This document shows positions 7,943 through 15,773 of a DNA stretch of 22,498 nucleotides, piece after piece (the stretch's first letter is position 1; every line of letters starts with the position of its first letter). The stretch is from contig JABAYQ010000093.1 of the NCBI GenBank assembly GCA_018608925.1, forward strand, positions 1 to 22,498. Direction: 5' to 3'. The position numbers and the translations under genes were made by a program. The stretch comes from Cryomorphaceae bacterium. GTDB lineage: Bacteria > Bacteroidota > Bacteroidia > Flavobacteriales > UBA7312. Below the pieces are notes generated by a model. That model made no database searches, had not been told where the DNA came from, and saw only the letters and a program-made list of their open reading frames with translations.

Positions 7943-8236
7943 ATGATTCGCATATTGTTACTACTTTTTTTAATCGTTCCTAGCTTGCTTTTTTCACAAG
8001 AAAAAGCGGACACCTTAGATGGATGGTGGACGATGAATCAAGACATTCACTATTTTGAAGATCAATCGCTAATAGAGATGGAATTTGTTTCCGATGACTT
8101 ATTTGACATGGGAATTATCTATAAAGAACTTGCTCCAGATCAAGGAAGTCCTGTACAGGTTACAATAGTAGCCGTATTAAGAGATGAAAAGCTAAGGGTG
8201 ACCCAACTAGATGTGTCTCCTCAAGGTTGTGATTAG
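7943..8236 (+). CDS. Small predicted exported protein, function unknown
   Basis: The 97-residue product starts with a Sec signal peptide (Arg at residue 3, hydrophobic core to about 16, then LLFSQ). The likely cut is after S18, leaving Gln as the new N-terminus, a typical Bacteroidota signal peptidase I substrate. The mature part of about 79 residues is acidic and predicted mixed alpha/beta (DGWWTMNQDIHYF, VQVTIVAVLRDEKL), with a single Cys near the C-terminus. I recognise no family. A well-spaced promoter lies directly upstream, and the stop codon is one base from the convergent desaturase stop. Real-gene status is supported by the signal peptide and promoter. Confidence 0.75.
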   Translation: MIRILLLLFLIVPSLLFSQEKADTLDGWWTMNQDIHYFEDQSLIEMEFVSDDLFDMGIIYKELAPDQGSPVQVTIVAVLRDEKLRVTQLDVSPQGCD

Positions 8237-8237
8237 C

Positions 8238-8981
8238 TTATCCTTTGGAGATAGCTACCGGATTCAACTTTATTAAACCTACAAAATCCATCAGTCGAAT
8301 AATAGGATAGATAGGATCTATCTCATACCATTTTCTTGCAAAGTTTGCTTTGTTTCCTTGTGCGTGGTGGTTGTTGTGATAACCCTCTCCTAGCATGAAA
8401 ATGTCAAAAGGCATTAGGTTTTTAGAAGTGTCTTCTACCTTATAGTTGGTATAGCCTATTTTGTGAGCAAACCAATTAACAACAGTTCCGTGAATTGGAC
8501 CCATTACAATGTGAGCAGGAATAAATAGATACATCCACCATTCGGTAGCGAATAGGTAGTAAAAATATACATAGAATAGTCCCCATAAAATTTTAACGAT
8601 CAATGATCCGGCCATTTTATCAAACCATTTCCAGTCTGGTAAATTTTGCGAAATAGCATCGTCTACTTTTATTTCTCCACTCTGAATACCTGCAAACTTA
8701 TGGTATGTTTTTACCATTAATTTAACAAAGTTACTTGAGAATTTTGGAGAATGCGGATCTTCTTCTTTATCGGCATGTATATGGTGTAAGCGGTGTAAAG
8801 CTCCGTAAACTTTAGGACTCATGTAAGAAGAGCCTTGAGCTACAAAAGAAAATACGAAAAAGAATTTTTCTACCCATTTAGGCATAGTAAACATTTGGTG
8901 CGCCGAATAACGGTGGTGAAAAAACGACTGAGCGAATAATGATAAGTACCAATGAGCGACGATAAAAAGAAAAATTTCCAT
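8238..8981 (-). CDS. Fatty acid desaturase (acyl-CoA/acyl-lipid, delta-9 type)
   Basis: The 247-residue membrane protein has the three histidine boxes of di-iron desaturases: H23-RYSA-H28, H63-RL-H66-H67 and H202-NN-H205-H206. It also has hydrophobic segments at the N-terminus and around residues 130-165. The spacing and the HHRYSAH, HRLHHIHAD and GEGYHNNHH contexts match the stearoyl-CoA-type (delta-9) class, which uses O2 to insert a double bond in acyl chains and adjusts membrane fluidity. The electron donor is not encoded nearby. Length is short, typical of compact bacterial forms. It starts with ATG; an exact -7 element TATCTTTG sits at 9008-9015. Confidence 0.93.
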   Translation of the reverse strand: MEIFLFIVAHWYLSLFAQSFFHHRYSAHQMFTMPKWVEKFFFVFSFVAQGSSYMSPKVYGALHRLHHIHADKEEDPHSPKFSSNFVKLMVKTYHKFAGIQSGEIKVDDAISQNLPDWKWFDKMAGSLIVKILWGLFYVYFYYLFATEWWMYLFIPAHIVMGPIHGTVVNWFAHKIGYTNYKVEDTSKNLMPFDIFMLGEGYHNNHHAQGNKANFARKWYEIDPIYPIIRLMDFVGLIKLNPVAISKG

Positions 8982-9007
8982 TTAATTGAGTTTAATTTTA
9001 TGAGGTA

Positions 9008-9015
9008 CAAAGATA
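9008..9015 (-). promoter_or_regulatory. Predicted -7 promoter element for the desaturase
   Basis: On the minus strand 9015-9008 reads TATCTTTG, an exact TAnnTTTG match 26 nt before the ATG at 8981. It suggests separate control from the upstream prolyl oligopeptidase gene. No good -33 was seen. Confidence 0.5.
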
Positions 9016-9059
9016 AGCTATTTTCAAATAAACTTTATCTTAATACAATTGATTGAAAT

Positions 9060-11162
9060 TTATTTTCCCAGATTAAAAAGGGTAAAGCCATAAATATCGG
9101 CCCACTCTTCGATAATCATATCGACTGGCTTTCCGGCACCATGACCAGCATTTACATCAATACGAATTAATACCGGATTACTGCCCTTGTGTTTTGCTTG
9201 TAGCTGGGCTGCAAACTTAAAGCTGTGTGCAGGAACCACTCTATCGTCATGGTCTCCGGTAGTTACTAAAGTAGCCGGATAAGAAACACCTTCTTTTACA
9301 TTATGAACAGGGGAGTAGCTTTTTAGGTATTCGAACATTTCTTTACTATCATCCGCCGTTCCGTAATCATAAGCCCAGCCCGCTCCAGAAGTAAACTTGT
9401 GGTATCGAAGCATGTCTAGAACTCCAACTCCTGGTAAAGCTACTTTCATAAGGTCCGGTCGCTGGGTCATGGTTGCTCCAACTAGAAGTCCTCCGTTTGA
9501 TCTGCCCGAAACAGCTAAATAGTCCGATGAAGTATATTTTTGCTCAATTAAGAATTCTGCTGCGGCTATAAAATCATCAAATACATTTTGTTTTTGCATT
9601 AACGTACCTGCTTTATGCCACTCTTTTCCGTACTCTCCTCCACCTCTCAAATTAGCAACGGCATATATTCCGCCTTGCTCTAGCCAGACAGCATTAGTGA
9701 TACTAAATGAAGGGGTAAGACTGATGTTAAACCCTCCGTATCCGTAAAGAATAGTAGGGTTTTTTCCATTCAATTTAGTTCCCTTTTTATAGCTAATAAT
9801 CATTGGTATTTTGGTGCCGTCTTTGGAAGTATAAAAAACTTGTTCCGACTTATAATCGTTGTTTTTAAAGTCAATGTCAGGACTCCAATAAAGAGTAGAC
9901 ACTCCACTTTCTACATCGAGCTCATATATGCTAGATGGAGTATTATAGTTAGTAAAAGAATAAAATAAACTCTTCTCTTCTTTTTCACCAGAAATAGACC
10001 CAACACTTCCTACTCCTGCCAATTCGATATTTCTAATAAATTGACCATTATAGTCGTACTGAATGACTTTAGAAATAGCATCTACCATATATTCGGCAAA
10101 GAAATAAGCCCCCCCTTTAGAGATAGATAAAACTTCGGGAGTTTCAGCTATAAATTCTTGCCATTTATCAGAGTTAGGCTCTTTAGCGTCTACGGTTACT
10201 ACCTTTCCGTTTGGAGCATTTAAATTAGTATATAAATAAAGTTTATCTCCTTTGTTTTCCAGCAAATAAGTATCCGACTCGGTATGATCTAAAATGGTAA
10301 CAAAAGTATTGTTTGGCTTGTTTAAATCGCGAATAAATAACTTGTTTCCAGAAGTGGAAACCGAAGCCGAAACGATTAAAAAACGCTGGTCTTTAGTTAC
10401 TCTTGCTCCCGTATATCGGTACTTTTGACTAGCGCTTGCTCCGAAGATGACTTTATCCTCGCTTTGTTTGCTTCCTAGTTTATGGTAATAGACTTTGTGA
10501 TGGTCTGTTTTTGCAGAAAGCTCACTCCCTTGAGGTTTGTCGTAACTAGAATAGTAAAATCCTTGGGTTCCTTTCCAAGAGATTCCGCTAAATTTAATAT
10601 CTACTAGAGTATCTTCTATAATTTTTTTGCTTTCTACATCCATTACCAATACTTTTCTCCAATCGCTTCCTCCCTCTGAAATAGAATAGGCGACTAAAGA
10701 ACCGTCTTCGCTAAAGCTTATTCCAGAAAGGGAAGTAGTGCCATCTTCAGAAAAGGTGTTGGGGTCTAAAAACACTTCGTCACTATTTTCTTTGATTTGA
10801 TAAATTACATAATGGTTTTGTAGTCCATTATTTTTGTAAACGAAAGTGTTTTTTCCTTTTTTAAATGGTGCTCCTGTTTTTTCGTAATCCCAAAGTTCTG
10901 TTAACCTATTTTTAATGGTTTCTCTAATCGAAATTTGGTCTAAGTATTGGTAGGTGCTTTTATTTTGTCTTACTACCCAATCTTCTGTTTCAGGACTTCT
11001 ATCGTCTTCTAACCATCGGTATGGGTCATTTATTTCAGCACCAAAATACTGGCTTAAAGAATCTGCTTTTTTGGTTTGAGGATAGTCCATCGTATTATTT
11101 TTATTGTTGCTACAAGAAAAGAGAATAGTTAAAATGAAAAGGAATAAAAACAGATTTTTCAT
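9060..11162 (-). CDS. Prolyl oligopeptidase (S9A), predicted lipoprotein
   Basis: The 700-residue protein starts with a lipoprotein signal (ILFSC, acyl-accepting Cys about residue 17). It continues with the POP N-terminus (DPYRWLEDD near 47-55), a seven-bladed propeller region (about 80-410) and the alpha/beta-hydrolase domain. The triad is S555 in GRSNGG, D639 in DHDDRVVP and H674 in AGHGAG, close to the porcine numbering (554/641/680). The family cleaves short peptides after proline. The lipobox puts it in the periplasm or outer membrane, consistent with peptide scavenging. It lies 28 nt downstream of the glutaminyl cyclase gene and is the last gene of the run. Confidence 0.95.
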   Translation of the reverse strand: MKNLFLFLFILTILFSCSNNKNNTMDYPQTKKADSLSQYFGAEINDPYRWLEDDRSPETEDWVVRQNKSTYQYLDQISIRETIKNRLTELWDYEKTGAPFKKGKNTFVYKNNGLQNHYVIYQIKENSDEVFLDPNTFSEDGTTSLSGISFSEDGSLVAYSISEGGSDWRKVLVMDVESKKIIEDTLVDIKFSGISWKGTQGFYYSSYDKPQGSELSAKTDHHKVYYHKLGSKQSEDKVIFGASASQKYRYTGARVTKDQRFLIVSASVSTSGNKLFIRDLNKPNNTFVTILDHTESDTYLLENKGDKLYLYTNLNAPNGKVVTVDAKEPNSDKWQEFIAETPEVLSISKGGAYFFAEYMVDAISKVIQYDYNGQFIRNIELAGVGSVGSISGEKEEKSLFYSFTNYNTPSSIYELDVESGVSTLYWSPDIDFKNNDYKSEQVFYTSKDGTKIPMIISYKKGTKLNGKNPTILYGYGGFNISLTPSFSITNAVWLEQGGIYAVANLRGGGEYGKEWHKAGTLMQKQNVFDDFIAAAEFLIEQKYTSSDYLAVSGRSNGGLLVGATMTQRPDLMKVALPGVGVLDMLRYHKFTSGAGWAYDYGTADDSKEMFEYLKSYSPVHNVKEGVSYPATLVTTGDHDDRVVPAHSFKFAAQLQAKHKGSNPVLIRIDVNAGHGAGKPVDMIIEEWADIYGFTLFNLGK

Positions 11163-11190
11163 GGGTGATTTTTTAATGTCAGAATAGAGA

Positions 11191-12165
11191 TTATTCGTGG
11201 TAGATAACTTCTACTAAAGTTTGTCCTACCGCTTTAAGGGTCGCTTTGTCAATATTGTCCATGTCATCGCTATGAGTATGCCAATGTTTATTGAATCCGC
11301 TCATGGTATTCTGATCGTATTCGATAATATCAATGGTAGGGATGTTTGCCAAACTATTGATGAAATAATGGTCGTCTAAAATAGGCGGACTCGCTATGTA
11401 TCTAAAGTAGTCTTGATAGCCTTGTTCGCTTGCTTTTTTCCAAACCTTTTTTAAGATTCTTTCTCCGTATTGCTTAGAATATCCTTCATGGGAAAAAACA
11501 GCATCTTTAGCACCTACCATATCTAATAAAATTCCGTAGCGTGCGTAGTAGTTTTGGGTGTGTGGGTTTCTACTCCAGTACTGAGAACCTAGGCACCAAC
11601 TTTGAGGGTTAGAGTTTCCGTTATAATCTTGAGGCTGGCCGTAATCTTCGGCATCAAATAATATAATGTCTACCCCAATATTGCTTTCTTGGAGCGATAA
11701 TAATCTTGCAACTTCTATTAAAACTCCAACTCCAGAACCGCCGTCATTAGCTCCTAAAATAGGGTCTGTTTGATTGATGGTATCGTAGTCGGCAACGTGG
11801 CGAGTATCCCAATGGGCACACAATAAAATTCGGTTATTTTTTTCGGGATTAAAAGAAGCAATAATATTTCGCAGCTCATGATTTTTCCCATCGTAGGTGG
11901 TAACAGGTGCTTTTTGTTCTATTACGTTTGGGGTGTAAGATTGTAGTTTTTGAACTAAAAAATCGCCGCATTTTTTCCAGCCCGGGCTGCTCAAATATCT
12001 AGGACCAAAATCAACTTGATTCTCGATAAACACATATGCGCTATCGGCAACAAATGTTGGAACATTAACTATTTTGATTGCTTTTTTTTGCTCTTTTACT
12101 TCTTGCTTGCAAGAGATAAAGCCTATTAGGCAAATAGCGACTAGGCCGTAATATAATTTTCTCAT
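11191..12165 (-). CDS. Glutaminyl-peptide cyclotransferase (M28 type), predicted lipoprotein
   Basis: The 324-residue protein begins with a lipoprotein signal (GFISC, Cys19). The mature part is an M28-fold zinc enzyme of the glutaminyl cyclase type: LLCAHWDTR near 114-122, the expected zinc ligands D141 in GANDGGSG, E173 in FDAEDYG and H296 in WHTHSDD. A single-zinc cyclase, rather than a di-zinc aminopeptidase, is suggested by the AHWDTR and EDYG contexts. It would convert N-terminal Gln of exported proteins to pyroglutamate in the periplasm. The ATG directly abuts the cysS stop, so translation is probably coupled. A diverged aminopeptidase is the alternative. Confidence 0.87.
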   Translation of the reverse strand: MRKLYYGLVAICLIGFISCKQEVKEQKKAIKIVNVPTFVADSAYVFIENQVDFGPRYLSSPGWKKCGDFLVQKLQSYTPNVIEQKAPVTTYDGKNHELRNIIASFNPEKNNRILLCAHWDTRHVADYDTINQTDPILGANDGGSGVGVLIEVARLLSLQESNIGVDIILFDAEDYGQPQDYNGNSNPQSWCLGSQYWSRNPHTQNYYARYGILLDMVGAKDAVFSHEGYSKQYGERILKKVWKKASEQGYQDYFRYIASPPILDDHYFINSLANIPTIDIIEYDQNTMSGFNKHWHTHSDDMDNIDKATLKAVGQTLVEVIYHE

Positions 12166-13638
12166 TTAATTTTCTTTGATTTCCCAACTACTCCCTTCGC
12201 TACTATCTTTTACTTCAATGTTAAGTTTTTTTAATTCGTCTCTGATTAAATCTGCGGTAGACCAATCTTTTCCTTCTTTTGCTTTTGCTCTCAACTCCAA
12301 AACAATTTGCATAACATCATCGCTAATGTCGTTTGCTTTATTGTCTTGAGCTACTTTAATTCCGAGTATGTCTATAATAAAAAGGTCGAATATTTCTTTT
12401 GCCTGATCGATGCTTTTTTGATCTAGCTTAAGCTTGCCAGCTTTACAAGAATTAATCACTTTAACTCCTTCGAAAAGATGAGAAATAAGTATTGGAGTGT
12501 TAAAGTCATCGTTCATTGCTTGGTAGCATTTTTCTTTAATCTCGTCGAAATCAAAGTCCGATATATCGTCTGCTTTTAGAGAGTCAATAATAGCGTGAGC
12601 ACTTAATAGTTTTTCCATTCCTTTTTCGGCTGCAACAAGGGCTTGATTAGAGAAGTCGACTTGAGATCTGTAATGTGCTTGAAGTATGAAAAAACGAACT
12701 GTCATTGCCGGATATGACCTTTCTAAAAGATCGTGGTTTCCACTAAAAAATTGGTCTAGGTTAATGAAGTTTCCTAAGGACTTACCCATCTTTTTACCGT
12801 TAACGGTAATCATGTTATTGTGCATCCAATATTTTGCTGGGTCACAATCGTTACAGGCATTCGATTGCGCAATTTCTGCTTCGTGGTGAGGGAATACTAA
12901 ATCCATTCCACCTCCGTGAATATCAAAATGGTTGCCTAAATATTTGCTGCTCATTGCCGAACATTCTAGGTGCCATCCCGGAAAGCCTTCGCTCCAAGGA
13001 GACGACCATCTCATGATATGTTCTGGGGCAGCTTTTTTCCAAATAGAAAAATCTACTGGATTCTTTTTTTCGCTTTGGCCTTCCAAGGCTCGAGTATTTT
13101 CTAGTGTATCTTCTAAATTTCTTCCCGATAGTTTTCCGTAAGGGTAGCGCTCGTTATATTTTATTACGTCTAAATAAACAGAGCCGTTTACTTCGTATGC
13201 TAGTCCTTTTTCCAAGATTTTTTCTACCATTTCAATCTGCTCCATAATGTGGCCAGTTGCTCTTGGTTCTATGGAAGGAGGTAGGCAATTTAAACTCTCC
13301 ATTGCTTGGTGGTATCTGATGGTATAGTGCTGAACTATTTCCATAGGCTCTAATTGCTCCAGCTTTGCTTTTTTAGCAATTTTATCTTCTCCTTCGTCGC
13401 CATCTCCTACTAGATGACCAGCGTCCGTAATATTACGGACGTATCTTACTTTATAGTCGAGGTGTTGTAGGTATCTGAAAACAATATCGAAAGTAATTGC
13501 TGGCCTTGCATGGCCTAAATGTGGGTCTCCATAAACAGTAGGACCACAAACATACATACCCACATGTGATGGATTTAAAGGTTGAAAAACCTCCTTTTTT
13601 CTACTTAAAGTATTGTAAACGCTTAATTCTGCTTTCAT
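12166..13638 (-). CDS. cysS: Cysteinyl-tRNA synthetase
   Basis: The 490-residue class I synthetase has the N-terminal zinc Cys C31 in YVCGPT, the HIGH-type H40-LGH, C226 in HLECSAMS, and H251/E255 in FPHHEAE as remaining zinc ligands. The KMSKS-type motif is KMGKS (283-287), with Gly for the first Ser. A C-terminal helical domain ends with [21 protein letters not shown], the usual CysRS tail. It charges tRNA-Cys. It lies 16 nt downstream of threonine dehydrogenase and abuts the glutaminyl cyclase gene, so it is an inner member of a four-gene run. Confidence 0.98.
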   Translation of the reverse strand: MKAELSVYNTLSRKKEVFQPLNPSHVGMYVCGPTVYGDPHLGHARPAITFDIVFRYLQHLDYKVRYVRNITDAGHLVGDGDEGEDKIAKKAKLEQLEPMEIVQHYTIRYHQAMESLNCLPPSIEPRATGHIMEQIEMVEKILEKGLAYEVNGSVYLDVIKYNERYPYGKLSGRNLEDTLENTRALEGQSEKKNPVDFSIWKKAAPEHIMRWSSPWSEGFPGWHLECSAMSSKYLGNHFDIHGGGMDLVFPHHEAEIAQSNACNDCDPAKYWMHNNMITVNGKKMGKSLGNFINLDQFFSGNHDLLERSYPAMTVRFFILQAHYRSQVDFSNQALVAAEKGMEKLLSAHAIIDSLKADDISDFDFDEIKEKCYQAMNDDFNTPILISHLFEGVKVINSCKAGKLKLDQKSIDQAKEIFDLFIIDILGIKVAQDNKANDISDDVMQIVLELRAKAKEGKDWSTADLIRDELKKLNIEVKDSSEGSSWEIKEN

Positions 13639-13654
13639 GAACGCTAATTAAAGA

Positions 13655-14599
13655 TTATTTTTTTAAATTTTTAATCATATCGGCTGTCATTTTCTTTAAA
13701 TCAAATTCCGATTTCCAATTCCAATCTTTTGTAGCAATGCTATCGTCCATACTTTTAGGCCAGCTATTGGCAATTTCTTGGCGATAATCTTCTTGGTAAC
13801 TCATTTCGAAATTTGGGAAATAGTTTTTTATTTCCTGACTAAGTTCTTGGGGATTAAAACTTAAACCTGCAATATTATAAGAAGAGCGAATTTTAACATT
13901 TTCAGATGGGGATTCCATTATTTCTATGGTTGCTCTTATGGCATCGTTCATATACATCATCGGCAGTGTAGTGTCTGGGGACAGAAAACTTTGGTATTTA
14001 TTATTTTTAATTGCTTCGTGAAAAATATGAACCGCATAGTCTGTGGTTCCTCCTCCGGGAGCAGCCTTCCAGCCAATTAGTCCTGGGTATCTTAAACTAC
14101 GAACGTCTACATCAAACTTATCATAGTAATATTGGCACCATCTTTCTCCTGCAAGTTTACTTATTCCATAAACCGTATTGGGATCCATTATGGTATGTTG
14201 AGGGGTGAATGTTTGAGGTGTTGTTGGGCCAAAAACAGCAATAGAACTTGGCCAGTATACTTTTTTAATGTGCTTGTGGCGCGCTAACTCTAGTACATTG
14301 GATAGCGATTGCATGTTTAGACTCCAGCCTAATTCGATATTTTTTTCGGCAGTAGCCGATAATAAAGCTGCTAGCAGATAAACTTGAGTAACCTTATATT
14401 TCTTAACCACCTCAATTAGGCGGTTTTGATCCATCACATCAATGATTTCGAAAGGACCGCTTTCTAACAATTCTTTAGAGATGGACGGACGAATATCGGA
14501 TGCAATTACATGATTGTTTCCGAAAAGTGATCTTAGATCCATCACTAATTCAGTGCCTATCTGACCAGATGAGCCGATTACTAATATAGTATCTTTCAT
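13655..14599 (-). CDS. tdh: L-threonine 3-dehydrogenase, SDR (epimerase-like) type
   Basis: The 314-residue extended SDR carries GSSGQIG (residues 9-15), Y144-x-x-x-K148 in TVYGISK, and the stretch PGGGTTDYAV (about 181-190), which is characteristic of SDR-type threonine dehydrogenases rather than sugar epimerases. It oxidises L-threonine to 2-amino-3-oxobutyrate with NAD+. The frame can be read from a TTG at 14605, but I chose the ATG at 14599, two codons in, because it fits the family N-terminus (MKDTILVIGSSG). The partner 2-amino-3-ketobutyrate CoA ligase is not in the window. It is the first gene of the run, with a -7 element at 14619-14626. Confidence 0.9.
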   Translation of the reverse strand: MKDTILVIGSSGQIGTELVMDLRSLFGNNHVIASDIRPSISKELLESGPFEIIDVMDQNRLIEVVKKYKVTQVYLLAALLSATAEKNIELGWSLNMQSLSNVLELARHKHIKKVYWPSSIAVFGPTTPQTFTPQHTIMDPNTVYGISKLAGERWCQYYYDKFDVDVRSLRYPGLIGWKAAPGGGTTDYAVHIFHEAIKNNKYQSFLSPDTTLPMMYMNDAIRATIEIMESPSENVKIRSSYNIAGLSFNPQELSQEIKNYFPNFEMSYQEDYRQEIANSWPKSMDDSIATKDWNWKSEFDLKKMTADMIKNLKK

Positions 14600-14618
14600 G
14601 AGCAAATTATATGAACAA

Positions 14619-14626
14619 CAAATATA
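14619..14626 (-). promoter_or_regulatory. Predicted -7 promoter element for the tdh-cysS-QC-POP run
   Basis: On the minus strand 14626-14619 reads TATATTTG, an exact TAnnTTTG match 19 nt before the tdh ATG at 14599. It is the only good element upstream of the four minus-strand genes. No -33 at good spacing was seen. Confidence 0.5.
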
Positions 14627-14678
14627 CTATTTAAGTACAATCGTTGAAGTGTTTTTTATGATTTCCTATTTGTTTTTG

Positions 14679-14686
14679 TACCTTTG
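14679..14686 (+). promoter_or_regulatory. Predicted -7 promoter element for trhO-hmgA-hpd
   Basis: TACCTTTG is an exact -7 match 24 nt before the trhO ATG. No similar motif occurs in the 10-nt and 11-nt gaps before hmgA and hpd, so this is probably the promoter for all three. Confidence 0.5.
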
Positions 14687-14710
14687 TTATTGCTCGAAAA
14701 ATAATTTTTA

Positions 14711-15763
14711 ATGGATCCCAACGCTAACAAAAAAGGTCTACACAACAAGCTTAATAAGGAGCAAGCCATTGCTCGCTTAAAAGCCGAAAACTTTAAAAGA
14801 AAAACCATTTCTTTCTATAAGTACGTCCTTCTTTCTGACTTAGAAGTCTACAGAGACTCTTTATTTGATGCTTGGAAAAAACTAGGTGTTTTAGGAAGAG
14901 TTTATATTGCTCAGGAAGGCATTAACGCTCAAATAAGTGTGCCAGAGTACAGCTTAAAATCGTTTCGAAAATCGGTAGATAATTATAGCGAATTGAAAGA
15001 TGTATCTTTCAAAATAGCGGTTCAAGAAAGCGATTTTTCTTTCTATAAGCTTACCATAAAAGTACGCAAGCAAATTGTAGCCGATGGCCTAACGCTCGAT
15101 CAATATGATGTTACTAATGTCGGGACTCACCTAGATGCCGAACAGTGGAACAAAGCAATAGAAGAGGGAGCAATTGTAGTAGATATGCGCAACCATTACG
15201 AAAGTGAAATTGGTCGTTTCGAGAATGCTATTTGCCCTCAGTCAGAAACTTTTAAGGAAGAATTGCCAGAGGTAAAAGACTTGTTAAAAGGCAAAGAAGA
15301 CCAGAAAGTAATTTTGTATTGCACAGGAGGTATTCGTTGCGAAAAGACGTCGGCTTATTTAAAACACCATGGCTTTGAAGATGTAAACCAGCTTCATGGC
15401 GGCATTATTGATTATGTAAGACAGCTCGAGGAGAATGAAGATATGGTCAATAAATTCAAAGGTAAAAACTTTGTTTTTGACGAAAGACTAGGCGAGAGAG
15501 TCAGTAAGGAGGTAATTTCTAATTGCCACCAATGTGGAGAGAAAGCAGACAGCCATATTAATTGTAAAAATGTAAATTGCAATTTATTATTTATTCAGTG
15601 TCAGTCTTGCCAGAGCGATCATCAAAAGTGTTGTTCGCCAGAATGTATGCGATTAAAAAACTTACCTGAAGACCAACAAAAAGAAATAAGAAAAGGTAAA
15701 GAGAATAAAGAACGCTTTCATAGTCATCAGAAAGTAGATTTAAGTCAAGCTTTTAAAAAATAA
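14711..15763 (+). CDS. trhO: tRNA uridine(34) hydroxylase, rhodanese family
   Basis: The 350-residue protein matches TrhO (YceA). It has an N-terminal acylphosphatase-like domain with GRVYIAQEGINAQ (62-74), a central rhodanese domain with active loop C204-TGGIRC-EK, and a C-terminal Cys-rich part (Cys at 272, 275, 285, 290, 297, 300, 307, 308, 312) that may bind zinc. E. coli TrhO makes 5-hydroxyuridine at the wobble position of tRNAs in an O2-dependent reaction. The start is ATG; the roughly 20-residue basic leader before the conserved core is typical of Bacteroidota forms as I recall. It lies 10 nt upstream of hmgA on the same strand, which is unexpected for a tRNA enzyme. Confidence 0.92.
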   Translation: MDPNANKKGLHNKLNKEQAIARLKAENFKRKTISFYKYVLLSDLEVYRDSLFDAWKKLGVLGRVYIAQEGINAQISVPEYSLKSFRKSVDNYSELKDVSFKIAVQESDFSFYKLTIKVRKQIVADGLTLDQYDVTNVGTHLDAEQWNKAIEEGAIVVDMRNHYESEIGRFENAICPQSETFKEELPEVKDLLKGKEDQKVILYCTGGIRCEKTSAYLKHHGFEDVNQLHGGIIDYVRQLEENEDMVNKFKGKNFVFDERLGERVSKEVISNCHQCGEKADSHINCKNVNCNLLFIQCQSCQSDHQKCCSPECMRLKNLPEDQQKEIRKGKENKERFHSHQKVDLSQAFKK

Positions 15764-15773
15764 AATAGAGAAG

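Noticed and set aside
12686..13141. Three plus-strand open frames opposite cysS
   Set aside because: Antisense shadows that overlap each other in different frames within an intact synthetase gene.
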